Assembly (NCBI RefSeq): GCF_001457035.1
Contig: NZ_KQ758617.1
Location: forward strand, 248,001-312,000
Direction of reading: 5' to 3'
Length of the DNA stretch: 64,000 nt
DNA from: Fictibacillus enclensis
Lineage (GTDB): Bacteria > Bacillota > Bacilli > Bacillales > Fictibacillaceae
How positions within the stretch are numbered: position 1 is the first letter of the stretch; each line of letters starts with the position of its first letter. Position numbers and translations under genes: made by a program. Below the pieces are notes generated by a model. That model was not told the origin of the DNA. It saw only the letters and a program-made list of their open reading frames with translations, and did not search any database. Positions 1 to 7,975 of this stretch are shown here, piece by piece.

Positions 1-88
1 TCAAAACGGAGTGGTAACCATTCCGAAATCCGTCAAGGCCCACCGTATCCGGGAAAATTCCTAGGTTTTTAATTTTGAACCTCCCTGA
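1..88 (+). pseudogene. 3' remnant of aldo/keto reductase
   Basis: Frame 2 encodes [20 protein letters not shown] and then hits TAG at 62-64. The family sequence can still be read after the stop as VFNFEPP, ending at TGA 86-88. The intact paralogue at 9378-10202 has the matching segment [11 protein letters not shown] followed by [10 protein letters not shown] and about 30 more residues. The C-terminal residues after the stop are therefore lost. The 5' part lies outside the window, so the extent of decay upstream is unknown. Confidence 0.7.
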
Positions 89-120
89 CAATTTTGATTT
101 TTAAGAATTGGATAGCATAG

Positions 121-156
121 AAAAGAGCCGCCGGTAATGATACCGGTTGGCTCTTT
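121..156. terminator. Bidirectional hairpin terminator
   Basis: AAAAGAGCC-CCGGTA-loop-TACCGG-GGCTCTTTT is a long dyad with A and T runs on both sides. It lies 11 bases beyond the pepD stop and can serve both the reductase remnant and pepD. Confidence 0.85.
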
Positions 157-166
157 TCTATGTTTA

Positions 167-1636
167 TCAGTTGTAATAAGCTTTCATTTCTATGAGTGCA
201 GAAACAAGATATTCCCAAGTACGAATAGTTGAAGGAATGCTGAGATGTTCTTCTGGTGTATGAACATCAAACATATCGGGACCCAGGGAAATAGCGTCAA
301 TATGCGGCAGTTTTTCGGCAAAAATCCCGCATTCCAGCCCGGCGTGGATTGCTACAATTTCTGGGCGTTTTCCGTAACGTTCTTCATACACTTCTTCAAA
401 AAGCTTCTGAACCTTTGAATCCTTGCGATACGGCCATTCGGGATAATCCGCCTGAGTCGTGAAAGAGGAACCTGTCACCCGGGCTATGACCTCGTTTTGC
501 TTCAGAATCTGCTCTTTTAAGCTTTTTACTGAGCTTCGGATTTCGCTGATAAATGTGATGGTTGATGCGGTGCTTGATACCACACCAAGATTGGTGGAGC
601 TTTCGGTAAGTTCCGCAATCTCCTGGCTCATGGATTGTACTCCGTTTGGAATCAGCATGAGCGAATGGATGACACATCGGGTGGTTTCATCTGAGTAAAC
701 CCTTTCCGGCAGGTCGTCAACTTTCTCTACTGTTATTTTAACTTTAGGATCCGATGTTCTTAGTTCCTTTTTGAAAGTGACTTCCCACGCGGCTGCCACC
801 TCCGGAACGCGTGTGGCATGCGCTGCCGGCACATGAATAACAGCCTCTGCTTCACGAGGAATTGCATTGGATTTTAATCCGCCGGAAATGGAAGACAAGT
901 TGAAATCGAACTCTTCAGAAAGGCCATTCAGAAGCCGGCCGAGAAGTTTATTGGCATTTCCCCTGCCCTTATGTATGGACATGCCGGAATGGCCGCCAAA
1001 AAGACCGCCAATCTGAACATGGAAAACGTTTGTGTGCTCCGGCAGAGAATCCCGCTGAATGGGCAAACCTTGAGCAGCTGTGATGCCGCCTGCGCTGCTG
1101 ACCAGAAGCTTGCCTTCTTCTTCAGAATCCAGGTTAATGAAGATCTCCCCTGAAAAATGTTCAGGGCTTACTTCCAGAGCTCCTTTCATTGTTGTCTCTT
1201 CTTCTGTAGTAATAACCACCTCGAGAGGGGGATGAGAAATATCACTGGCATCAAGGAGGGCAAGCGCATAGGCAACAGCAATGCCGTTGTCCGCTCCAAG
1301 GGTAGTGCCGTTCGCATACAGCATGTCCCCTTTGATCTGCAATTCAAGTGGGTCTGTGTCAAAGTTATGGACGGTTCCTTTGTTCTTTTCACAGACCATA
1401 TCCATGTGACCTTGAAGAATAATGGCCGGAACATGCTCATAACCTTCTGTGGCTTCTTTTTTAATGATTATGTTGAGGGCTTCATCCTGAATCACATTAA
1501 GATTTCGTTTCGTTGCAAAATCCAGAAGATAATCGCTGACTCCTTTTTCATTACCTGAGCCCCGGGGGATGGAAGAAAGTTCTGCGAAATAATGAAATAC
1601 GGGGTGTTTTTTTAATTCTGTCAATGTCATGTCCAT
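167..1636 (-). CDS. pepD: Aminoacyl-histidine dipeptidase (Xaa-His dipeptidase, M20 family)
   Basis: This 489-residue cytoplasmic metallopeptidase belongs to the PepD branch of M20, which cleaves Xaa-His and other dipeptides. The sequence shows HMDMVCEKN (metal ligand His77 and Asp79), LGADNGIA (bridging Asp116) and TTEEET with the catalytic Glu pair near residue 145. It ends with a conserved IHAGLECG/SLGP segment. Length is normal for PepD (about 485). The start MDMTLTEL has AAAGGATG about 8 bases upstream. It appears monocistronic, ending at the terminator at 121-156. It could supply histidine and other amino acids from peptides. Confidence 0.9.
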   Translation of the reverse strand: MDMTLTELKKHPVFHYFAELSSIPRGSGNEKGVSDYLLDFATKRNLNVIQDEALNIIIKKEATEGYEHVPAIILQGHMDMVCEKNKGTVHNFDTDPLELQIKGDMLYANGTTLGADNGIAVAYALALLDASDISHPPLEVVITTEEETTMKGALEVSPEHFSGEIFINLDSEEEGKLLVSSAGGITAAQGLPIQRDSLPEHTNVFHVQIGGLFGGHSGMSIHKGRGNANKLLGRLLNGLSEEFDFNLSSISGGLKSNAIPREAEAVIHVPAAHATRVPEVAAAWEVTFKKELRTSDPKVKITVEKVDDLPERVYSDETTRCVIHSLMLIPNGVQSMSQEIAELTESSTNLGVVSSTASTITFISEIRSSVKSLKEQILKQNEVIARVTGSSFTTQADYPEWPYRKDSKVQKLFEEVYEERYGKRPEIVAIHAGLECGIFAEKLPHIDAISLGPDMFDVHTPEEHLSIPSTIRTWEYLVSALIEMKAYYN

Positions 1637-1744
1637 TCATTTCATCCTTTGTCTTCATTTTTCTGTAATCACATATGTCTAGAGTAGAGAAAGCTGCCGA
1701 AATAATCAATGGCACAACACGGTAAACAAATGAATCTTAGTTGC

Positions 1745-1773
1745 TTGACTCTATTCATTTCCTCTTGTAGAAT
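1745..1773 (+). promoter_or_regulatory. Sigma-A promoter of the tRNA-Arg gene
   Basis: TTGACT (1745-1750), a 17-base spacer and TAGAAT (1768-1773) lie about 50 bases before the tRNA. Both hexamers are one base away from the consensus. Confidence 0.75.
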
Positions 1774-1824
1774 TATCAGGTAAAGAAGATTACGAGTGCG
1801 TAGTTACACCAAGAACAGCATATT

Positions 1825-1900
1825 GGCTCCGTAGCTCAGTGGATAGAGCGTCGGTTTCCTAAACCGTGCGTCGCAGGTTCGATTCCTGCCGGGGCCGCCA
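1825..1900 (+). tRNA. tRNA-Arg (anticodon CCU)
   Basis: The 76-nt cloverleaf has acceptor GGCTCCG paired with CGGGGCC (one G-U), a D arm with AGCTCAGTGGATAGAGC, an anticodon loop TTCCTAA giving CCU, a T arm GCAGG-TTCGATT-CCTGC and an encoded CCA end. It reads the rare AGG arginine codon. The gene stands alone with its own promoter and terminator. Such 3' ends are common attachment sites for integrative elements, but no integrase or duplicated tRNA end is visible nearby. Confidence 0.95.
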
Positions 1901-1918
1901 CTAGATAAAAACAATACT

Positions 1919-1942
1919 GGCAGCGCGGTGCTGTCTTTTTTT
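1919..1942 (+). terminator. Terminator of the tRNA-Arg transcript
   Basis: GGCAGC-GCGGT-GCTGTC hairpin followed by a run of T. Confidence 0.7.
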
Positions 1943-2074
1943 ATGCTTTTACCGGCATAATTTGAACGTTTTCTGAACACTGTAAGAACTTAATGTGACA
2001 TTTATCACAAACATGTATTAGTTCTGTTAAAATAGAGTCATACTAATGATAGATATGAAAAGATGGTGATCTTA

Positions 2075-2974
2075 ATGGGTGAAAATGCTGCTCCAAGCAT
2101 TTTTAAAGACTATATACAAATTACAAAGCCTGGTATTATCACTTCAAATTTGTTGGGAACCATAGCCGGCTTTTGTATCGGTGCGAGAAACTTGTCATCT
2201 AGCCTCAGTTTATGGGAGTTGTTCTTTTGGACCGTTCTCGGAACTGTTTTTGTTATCGGATCATCTGCCATTGTTAACAATGTTTACGATGCGGATATCG
2301 ATAAGCACATGGAACGGACAAAAAACCGCCCGATTACCAATGGAAGAATTCCAAAACGGAATGCCATTTTGCTTTCCATTGTAATGATCGTGATTGGCGA
2401 ATTAATTCTTGGCCTGATGGTTAATCCAATAGCTGCAGTGATTGGCTTTACAGGATTTGTATTTTACGGTTTTGTGTATACAATGTCCAAGCGGGTAACC
2501 GTTGTGAACACGGAAATTGGCTGTATTTCAGGCGCTACTCCGCCGATTATCGGCTATACGGCTGTAACCGGAGAATTTGATTTGATTGCATTGCTTCTGT
2601 TTGTTTTCATGTTTGCATGGCAACCGCCTCATTTCTTTGCTCTTGCGATGAAGCGTGCCGAAGAGTATAAGAGTGTCAACGTGCCTATGCTGCCAAACAA
2701 GGTAGGCTTTAAGCAAACAAAGGTACATATTTTAATCTATACCGTGTTTGCTGTTGCAGCTTCGTTGCTTCTGTATTTCTTTAATGTTCTGGGCATCTGG
2801 TATTTGATTGTGGCAGGCATTTTGGGAGCAGTCTTCCTGTTCCGTGCCATTCAATCCTTTAAATTTAGAGAAAAAGAAAGCGAACTGGTCTGGTCCGGGA
2901 AAATGTTCAAGTTTTCAATTATGTATTTAACGTTAATGTTTGTGACCATGATGTTTGCTCCTCTTTTCGGATAA
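2075..2974 (+). CDS. ctaB: Protoheme IX farnesyltransferase (heme O synthase)
   Basis: This integral membrane UbiA-family prenyltransferase transfers farnesyl to protoheme IX to make heme O for cytochrome oxidases. The protein is about 299 residues with many hydrophobic segments. The Asp-rich NNVYDADIDKHMERTKNRPI motif binds the Mg-diphosphate and the second conserved segment is NVPMLP. I chose ATG 2075 (MGENAAPS) because GGTGAT sits just before it; an in-frame ATG at 2063 overlaps that ribosome binding site. The usual ctaA and ctaCDEF neighbours are absent here, so this may be a solitary or second copy. Confidence 0.9.
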   Translation: MGENAAPSIFKDYIQITKPGIITSNLLGTIAGFCIGARNLSSSLSLWELFFWTVLGTVFVIGSSAIVNNVYDADIDKHMERTKNRPITNGRIPKRNAILLSIVMIVIGELILGLMVNPIAAVIGFTGFVFYGFVYTMSKRVTVVNTEIGCISGATPPIIGYTAVTGEFDLIALLLFVFMFAWQPPHFFALAMKRAEEYKSVNVPMLPNKVGFKQTKVHILIYTVFAVAASLLLYFFNVLGIWYLIVAGILGAVFLFRAIQSFKFREKESELVWSGKMFKFSIMYLTLMFVTMMFAPLFG

Positions 2975-2995
2975 TGTAACCAAATAAAAGAAAGA

Positions 2996-3037
2996 AAACC
3001 CCCTGTTTCGGCAAAAAATCCCGAGGAGGGGGTTTTT
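2996..3037 (+). terminator. Terminator after ctaB
   Basis: AAAACCCCCT and AGGGGGTTTTTT form the arms of a hairpin ending in a T run. Confidence 0.8.
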
Positions 3038-3160
3038 TGTGTTAAAGTACAGTAAGCTGATTTTTGCTTGCTGATTAAATCGCAAGCTTAATGGAGTTTA
3101 AGGGTAAGAAAAAAAAGGTATTGAACATGTAATTGAGGCATGATCAGGAGGTACAAATGC

Positions 3161-4360
3161 ATGCAGAAAAGTAAACCCATCATTGTTCCGCGTTACACCT
3201 TTTCAGAAATTTATGGGCCTGACTTGATTTTTAACCCCAGGCCATCGTTTGCCCATAATAAATGGATCCCGGATTGTCCAGTCAAGCTTGATTTATTAAC
3301 TGGCAGCCAGTTTGCTGTAATGGGAGAAATGCCGGTTATTTGCAGCCGGTCCGTAACAACCAGGCAGGCGACAGATCTATAGGAGAGGGCCGGACTGCAG
3401 CTTCGGTTTCCCATGCATTATTACTCCACTGAAGAAGATTACCGCAATTTGTTCAAACGGCTTGAGGACGAACGGAAACGGATGGTGGTTCAGCATATTC
3501 ATCCTGAAGAAGAAATGTCAGCTCTAAACTACTGGATCGACCCGAAGCTGGTTCAGTATTTGAATAATAAAGCAAATCTTGAAGAGCTGGTGCCGGAAGG
3601 GCATGCACCAAAGCGTGTGAGTACCACAGCTGCAAAGCTTCATGAACATCTCGAAGCTTTTTCGCTTCCATGTGTTGTTAAAGCAGCGACGAATGAAGCA
3701 AATGCAGCAGGCTTTGATGTGTTTATCTGCAAAACTGATGAAGATATCCAAAAGGCTGAGAAGTTTTTTGAAACCTGTGAAGGCATCGTAATCGAAGAGT
3801 ATTTGGAAATTGAACACAATTACTGTGTTCAGTTTGCTTGTACATTTGATGAGAAGTTGATTTACCTTGGCAGTACTGTTCAAAATATTGATGAAAACGC
3901 AAAATATAAAGGAAACTGGGTGGACGAAGATTCTGAACCCGATAGCGAAGTCATTAAAATCGGCAGGCGAATTATGGAAGAGGGCTGTAAAAGAGGCTAC
4001 AGGGGAATTGCCGGTTTTGATATTGCTGTTACGCCGGATGGAAGAAAGATCGCGTTTGATTTAAATTACAGGGTCAATGGTTCGACGGCGGCTCTGCTTT
4101 TGAAGGACAGCATCACTGAGCAGCTTGGGAAAAGGGTAGTCAAATATGTATCCTGGAAATCGTCAGGCGGAATTGAACCGTTATACGACACGGTAAAACA
4201 AGCGATTGAAGACGGATATTTTGTGCCGCTTTCCATCTATAACGGAAGCGAAAGTCCCTATGAGGATGCGGATACACTGATTCAGGGACTGGTCCTTGGG
4301 GACAGCAGGTACGAGGCTGATCAAAAAGAACATATTTTTGAACGGGCTGGTCTGTCCTGA
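3161..4360 (+). pseudogene. ATP-grasp domain protein interrupted by one in-frame TAG
   Basis: AGGAGG at 3146-3151 precedes ATG 3161. The frame runs through KPIIVPRYTFSEIYGPD, LLTGSQFAVMGEMPVICSRS and TTRQATDL, then stops at TAG 3380-3382. It resumes without any shift as ERAGLQLRFPMHYYST and is open to 4360. The second part has ATP-grasp features: PCVVKAA, EEYLEIEHNYCVQF and AFDLNYRVNGSTAA near the end. Read through, the product would be about 399 residues, a plausible whole ATP-dependent ligase-type protein of unknown substrate. Options are a nonsense mutation, a sequencing error, or two pieces with reinitiation at ATG 3413. That ATG has no convincing ribosome binding site and would leave a protein without its N-terminal domain. 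Confidence 0.75.
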
Positions 4361-4370
4361 ACCCGTCAAC

Positions 4371-4397
4371 AAAAAAACTCCGATAAGGAGTTTTTTG
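4371..4397 (+). terminator. Terminator after the ATP-grasp gene
   Basis: ACTCC-GATAA-GGAGT stem flanked by an A run and TTTTTTGT. Confidence 0.75.
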
Positions 4398-4402
4398 TGA
4401 TT

Positions 4403-4427
4403 GTTTAGTGAAGTGGGGTTAGGGTAA
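4403..4427 (+). promoter_or_regulatory. Candidate sigma-B promoter
   Basis: GTTTAG (4403-4408), a 13-base spacer and GGGTAA (4422-4427) closely match the GTTTAA/GGGTAT general-stress consensus. They lie 40 bases before a gene of a known stress-protein type. Confidence 0.6.
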
Positions 4428-4467
4428 TTACTAATAAGAGAGCCATACGGATAAAGGAGGATAAGCA

Positions 4468-4911
4468 ATGAGTAAAATGGTAATCGGGGTATATGATTCA
4501 GAAAGCGAAGCGATTGATCGCATTCAAGGATTGGTTGACCAGGGGTACAACGCCAAAGACATATCCATCCTGGCTAAAGACGATGGAACGATGGATCGGG
4601 TGGCTGACAAGACCAACGTTTCAGAAGAACATTTGGATGAAGATGTGAACGAAGCAGCCTATGGGACAATTGCCGGGTTTCTTTCCGGTATTGGCGGAGC
4701 CATTGCTGTTCCGGGTCTTGGCGTTCCTGGTATTGGGCCGCTCCTCGCCGCAGGGCCGTTTGCTTCCATGTTTTCGGAGGATTCAGAGGAAGACTTAAAA
4801 GAGCTCTTAATGTCCCTTGATTTGTCCGAACGAACGGCGGAACGTTATGTTCAGAAAGTGGAGCAGGGAAGTGTAATGGTTTTCCTTGAAAAGGATGCCG
4901 TAAAGCTTTAG
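4468..4911 (+). CDS. General stress protein (YflT/GS17M-like domain)
   Basis: This 147-residue protein begins with the heat-stress YflT-type pattern: VIGVYDSESEAIDRIQGL, then GYNAKDISILAKD. A Gly/Ala/Pro-rich hydrophobic middle follows (residues about 70-103, AGFLSGIGGAIAVPGLGVPG) and then an acidic tail. The middle could sit in or on the membrane. AAAGGAGG lies 9 bases before the ATG. The sigma-B-like promoter at 4403-4427 supports induction by general stress. No enzymatic activity can be assigned. It is monocistronic. Confidence 0.7.
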   Translation: MSKMVIGVYDSESEAIDRIQGLVDQGYNAKDISILAKDDGTMDRVADKTNVSEEHLDEDVNEAAYGTIAGFLSGIGGAIAVPGLGVPGIGPLLAAGPFASMFSEDSEEDLKELLMSLDLSERTAERYVQKVEQGSVMVFLEKDAVKL

Positions 4912-4961
4912 AATAGGGCAATACATACTAACAATTCCAAGCGGATAGCTCGGAAAAATAT

Positions 4962-4990
4962 TTGACAAATTGAAATCCCTGGTATATGAT
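4962..4990 (+). promoter_or_regulatory. Sigma-A promoter of the tandem SAM riboswitch operon
   Basis: TTGACA (4962-4967), 17 bases and TATGAT (4985-4990) give a near-consensus promoter about 30 bases before the first aptamer. Confidence 0.8.
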
Positions 4991-5019
4991 AGAGCACATC
5001 AAGTAAATATGACGTATTT

Positions 5020-5137
5020 CTTATCCAGAGAGGTGGAGGGACATGGCCCTTTGAAACCTCGGCAGCGGGTTTTTCGTTTTTTGAAAAAATACTGTGCCAA
5101 TTCCACCAGGTTCCCTAAAGAACCTGGAAGATAAGAA
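5020..5137 (+). ncRNA. SAM-I (S-box) riboswitch, first copy
   Basis: The S-box core is complete: CTTATCCAGAGAGGTGGAGGGA, CCCTTTGAAACCTCGGCAGC, TGTGCCAATTCC and the closing GATAAG that pairs with CTTATC. It binds S-adenosylmethionine and ends transcription when SAM is plentiful. It is followed by its own hairpin (5164-5195) and then by a second full copy. Confidence 0.95.
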
Positions 5138-5163
5138 GAGCAAATTTCTATTATGGAATTAAC

Positions 5164-5195
5164 ATTCTCTTCTTGTCTTGGAAGAGAATTTTTTA
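5164..5195 (+). terminator. Regulated terminator of the first SAM riboswitch
   Basis: ATTCTCTTC-loop-GGAAGAGAAT followed by TTTTT. The 5' arm can be competed by the AAGAAGAG at the aptamer end, which gives an antiterminator. Confidence 0.85.
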
Positions 5196-5219
5196 TTGCA
5201 AAAAAAACTGAATGGTTTT

Positions 5220-5329
5220 CTTATCCAGAGAGGTGGAGGGACTGGCCCTTTGAAGCCTCGGCAGCGGGTTTCCGGCAAACGGAAATACTGTGCCAATTCC
5301 GTCAAGCAGTTAGCTTGGGAGATAAGAAG
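5220..5329 (+). ncRNA. SAM-I (S-box) riboswitch, second copy
   Basis: A second complete aptamer follows with the same conserved core (CTTATCCAGAGAGGTGG, CCTCGGCAGC, TGCCAATTCCG and closing GATAAG). The core helices match the first copy, while the variable P3/P4 regions differ. This suggests a duplication kept under selection rather than a recent copy. It is followed by its own terminator at 5355-5388, 31 bases before metN. Confidence 0.95.
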
Positions 5330-5354
5330 AGAAGCTTTAATCATTATTAGCTGG

Positions 5355-5388
5355 CCTCTTCTTGTGTTCACAAGAAGAGGTTTTTTTT
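5355..5388 (+). terminator. Regulated terminator of the second SAM riboswitch
   Basis: CCTCTTCTTG-loop-CAAGAAGAGG plus eight T. AAGAAGAG at the end of the aptamer is complementary to the left arm. Confidence 0.9.
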
Positions 5389-5418
5389 GTTGGAGCAGTT
5401 TGAAGGGGGAACACACGA

Positions 5419-6450
5419 TTGATTCGATTTGAGGAAGTTACCAAGATTTATGAGAGCGGCAAAAACCAGGTCAAAGCACTTAACAATGTGAGCTTTGAAA
5501 TAGATAAAGGAGAGATTTATGGAGTGGTTGGGTACAGCGGTGCAGGGAAAAGCTCGCTGCTGCGGTGTGTCAACTTGCTTGAGAAGCCTTCCTCCGGACG
5601 GGTGCTGGTGGACGGAGAGAACATGGCTGATCTTTCACCGAAAGAGCTCCGGAAAAAACGGAAAAACATTGGTATGATTTTTCAGCATTTCAATCTGCTG
5701 AATGCGAAAACGGTGTTTGATAACATAGCAACGCCTCTTTACCTCCAGGGAGAAAAGAAGAGTGCCATTAAAGAAAAAGTAAACAATCTGCTTGAGTTTG
5801 TCGGACTTTCCGAACATGGACATAAATACCCGGATCAGCTGTCAGGCGGTCAAAAGCAGCGGGTGGGCATTGCACGGGCGCTGTCTACGGATCCGGAGGT
5901 TCTGCTCTGTGATGAGGCCACCTCGGCGCTTGACCCGCAGACCACATCAAGCATCCTCGAGCTATTAAAAAGAATCAATAAGGAATATCACATCACTATT
6001 CTGATCATCACCCATGAAATGAATGTGATCCGTGAGATTTGCAGCTCGGTCGCGGTGATGGAGAAAGGTAAAGTGATCGAGAAGGGCAGTGTTTTTGAAG
6101 TCTTTTCCCGGCCGAAAACAGAAACCGCACGTCGATTTGTAAGCTCTGTCCTTCAGGATGAACTTCCTGATTCGCTGAAAAACATCTTGAGGAACCAGGA
6201 CAAAAATCATCAGGTGTTCCGCATTGTTTTTACAGGAGCTTCAACAGGACAGCCGCTTTTATCTCAAATTGCAAAAAAGTTTGATGTCGATGTCAGCGTG
6301 CTGTACGGACATGTTACCGAACTGCAGGATGTTCCATTTGGAAATCTCGTAGTTCAGCTGATTGGGGACGAACTGGAAATCCGCAGGGCCGTCTTTTTTG
6401 CAGGACAGGGTGATGTGGAAGTAAGGGAGGTTATTGAACATGCCAGTTGA
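5419..6450 (+). CDS. metN: Methionine ABC transporter ATP-binding protein
   Basis: The 343-residue protein has Walker A GYSGAGKSS (residues 39-47), signature [15 protein letters not shown] near 140 and Walker B VLLCDEATSALD. The C-terminal NIL domain (about 265-340) binds methionine and inhibits transport. It starts at TTG after GAAGGGGGA. It energises methionine uptake with the next two genes and overlaps metI by 11 bases. The S-box leader means expression rises when SAM is low. Confidence 0.95.
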   Translation: MIRFEEVTKIYESGKNQVKALNNVSFEIDKGEIYGVVGYSGAGKSSLLRCVNLLEKPSSGRVLVDGENMADLSPKELRKKRKNIGMIFQHFNLLNAKTVFDNIATPLYLQGEKKSAIKEKVNNLLEFVGLSEHGHKYPDQLSGGQKQRVGIARALSTDPEVLLCDEATSALDPQTTSSILELLKRINKEYHITILIITHEMNVIREICSSVAVMEKGKVIEKGSVFEVFSRPKTETARRFVSSVLQDELPDSLKNILRNQDKNHQVFRIVFTGASTGQPLLSQIAKKFDVDVSVLYGHVTELQDVPFGNLVVQLIGDELEIRRAVFFAGQGDVEVREVIEHAS

Positions 6451-7102
6451 TTGGAGTACATTCTGGGTCGACATCCTGGATGCGACCGGTGATACATTGA
6501 TCATGGTCGGTGTTTCATTATTGGCATCGGCAGTGATCGGCATCCTGATCGGTATTATTCTCGTCGTAACGAGAAAAGGCCACATTCTTGAAAATTTACC
6601 TGTGTTTAATGTGCTGAATGCCATTGTGAACGTTCTCCGTTCCATACCGTTTATCATTCTCATGGTAGCCATCATTCCGTTTACACGTTTAGTTGTAGGA
6701 ACATCCATCGGGACAGCGGCGGCGATCGTTCCGTTGATTGTATACGCAGGGCCTTATATTGCCCGGCTGGTGGAAAACAGCTTGCTGGAAATTGATCCGG
6801 GAATTGTGGAGGCTGCAGAAGCCATGGGTGCAACGCCTTGGCAAACCATTTTCCGCATCCTGCTCCCGGAAGCTTTCAGTTCATTGATCCTGTCATTGAC
6901 CACCGCGACCATCGGTTTGGTCGGTGCATCTGCCATGGCTGGTGCAGTCGGAGGCGGAGGCCTTGGTGATTTGGCTATTGCTTACGGATACCAGCGGTTT
7001 GATACGGACGTTATGATCGTAACGGTGGTTCTGCTCATTATCCTGGTGCAAGGATTACAAAGCTCAGGAAATGTGATTTCAAGAAAATTAAGAAGAAGAT
7101 AG
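6440..7102 (+). CDS. metI: Methionine ABC transporter permease
   Basis: This 220-residue inner membrane protein has about five hydrophobic segments and the EAA loop EAAEAMGATPWQTIFRILLPEA-type sequence that docks on MetN. I chose ATG 6440 (MPVDWSTF), with AAGGGAGG ending 10 bases upstream. A TTG two codons earlier is in frame but too close to that site. The start lies inside the 3' end of metN, so translation is probably coupled. Confidence 0.95.
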   Translation: MPVDWSTFWVDILDATGDTLIMVGVSLLASAVIGILIGIILVVTRKGHILENLPVFNVLNAIVNVLRSIPFIILMVAIIPFTRLVVGTSIGTAAAIVPLIVYAGPYIARLVENSLLEIDPGIVEAAEAMGATPWQTIFRILLPEAFSSLILSLTTATIGLVGASAMAGAVGGGGLGDLAIAYGYQRFDTDVMIVTVVLLIILVQGLQSSGNVISRKLRRR

Positions 7103-7126
7103 CGAAAGAAAAGGGAGAGATACATC

Positions 7127-7951
7127 ATGAAAAAATATTCACTTATCGTTTTAGTTATCGGGGTGCTGTTGTCGGCTTTCTTAAGCGGATGCAGCGGCGG
7201 AAGCAAAGAGGAAAAAGTAAAAATGGGCATTAGTGGATCGGACAGTGATGTCTGGAAATACATTGCGGAAAAGGCTAAAAAGGAAGGAATCGATCTTGAA
7301 ACTGTGGAGTTTTCTGATTATGTTCGTCCCAACCAGGCACTGGCGGACGGAGATATTGACGCAAACTCGTTCCAGACCATTTCTTACTTTAATTCCTTTA
7401 AAAAGGAACATAAATTGGATTTAGCACCGATTGCCACAACCGTAATCGCGCCGATGGGCGTTTACTCTGAAAAATACAAAGACATCAAGGATATACCGGA
7501 TGGAGCAACCATTGCCCTCCCGAATGAAGCGACAAATATGGGCCGCGGACTTCTCTTGCTGCAAAGCGCCGGTCTCATCAAGCTGGAAAAGAATTTTGAC
7601 GGCAATGGAGATTTGAAAAAAGTTATCGAGAACAAGAAGCATTTAAAGCTTAAGCCTGTGGTTGCAGGACAAACACCGCGCGTGCTTCCGGATGTGGCAG
7701 CTTCCATCATCAATAATGGGGTGGCAGTGGACGCAGGAATGAATCCAAAGAAGGATGCTATTTATCTGGAGAGCAAGACCGCCAAGCCTTACATCAACAT
7801 TATTGCGGTCCGAACAGAGGATAAGAACAATAAGACGCTAAAGAAAATCGCGAAGATTTACCAATCCAAGGCTACTGCCAAGAAAATCAATGAAATCTAT
7901 AAGGGCGCAACCATTCCAACGTTCGTCCCATTAAGTGAAATAGGAGAATAA
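7127..7951 (+). CDS. metQ: Methionine-binding lipoprotein
   Basis: The 274-residue NlpA-family substrate-binding protein has a lipoprotein signal ending in the lipobox LSGC (Cys22). Conserved NlpA features follow: WKYIAEKAKKEGIDLE, FSDYVRPNQALADGDIDAN and PNEATNMGRGLLLLQ. It delivers methionine to MetNI at the outer face of the membrane. It has a GGGAGAG ribosome binding site 24 bases after metI and is third in the S-box operon. Confidence 0.95.
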   Translation: MKKYSLIVLVIGVLLSAFLSGCSGGSKEEKVKMGISGSDSDVWKYIAEKAKKEGIDLETVEFSDYVRPNQALADGDIDANSFQTISYFNSFKKEHKLDLAPIATTVIAPMGVYSEKYKDIKDIPDGATIALPNEATNMGRGLLLLQSAGLIKLEKNFDGNGDLKKVIENKKHLKLKPVVAGQTPRVLPDVAASIINNGVAVDAGMNPKKDAIYLESKTAKPYINIIAVRTEDKNNKTLKKIAKIYQSKATAKKINEIYKGATIPTFVPLSEIGE

Positions 7952-7975
7952 AAGAGAGAGAAAGGATCTGAGAAA

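Noticed and set aside
1825-1900. tRNA-Arg 3' end as attachment site of an integrated island
   Set aside because: No integrase, no repeated tRNA end and ordinary housekeeping genes on both sides.
5153-5432. Open frames across the SAM riboswitches
   Set aside because: They lie on conserved RNA structure and have no ribosome binding site.
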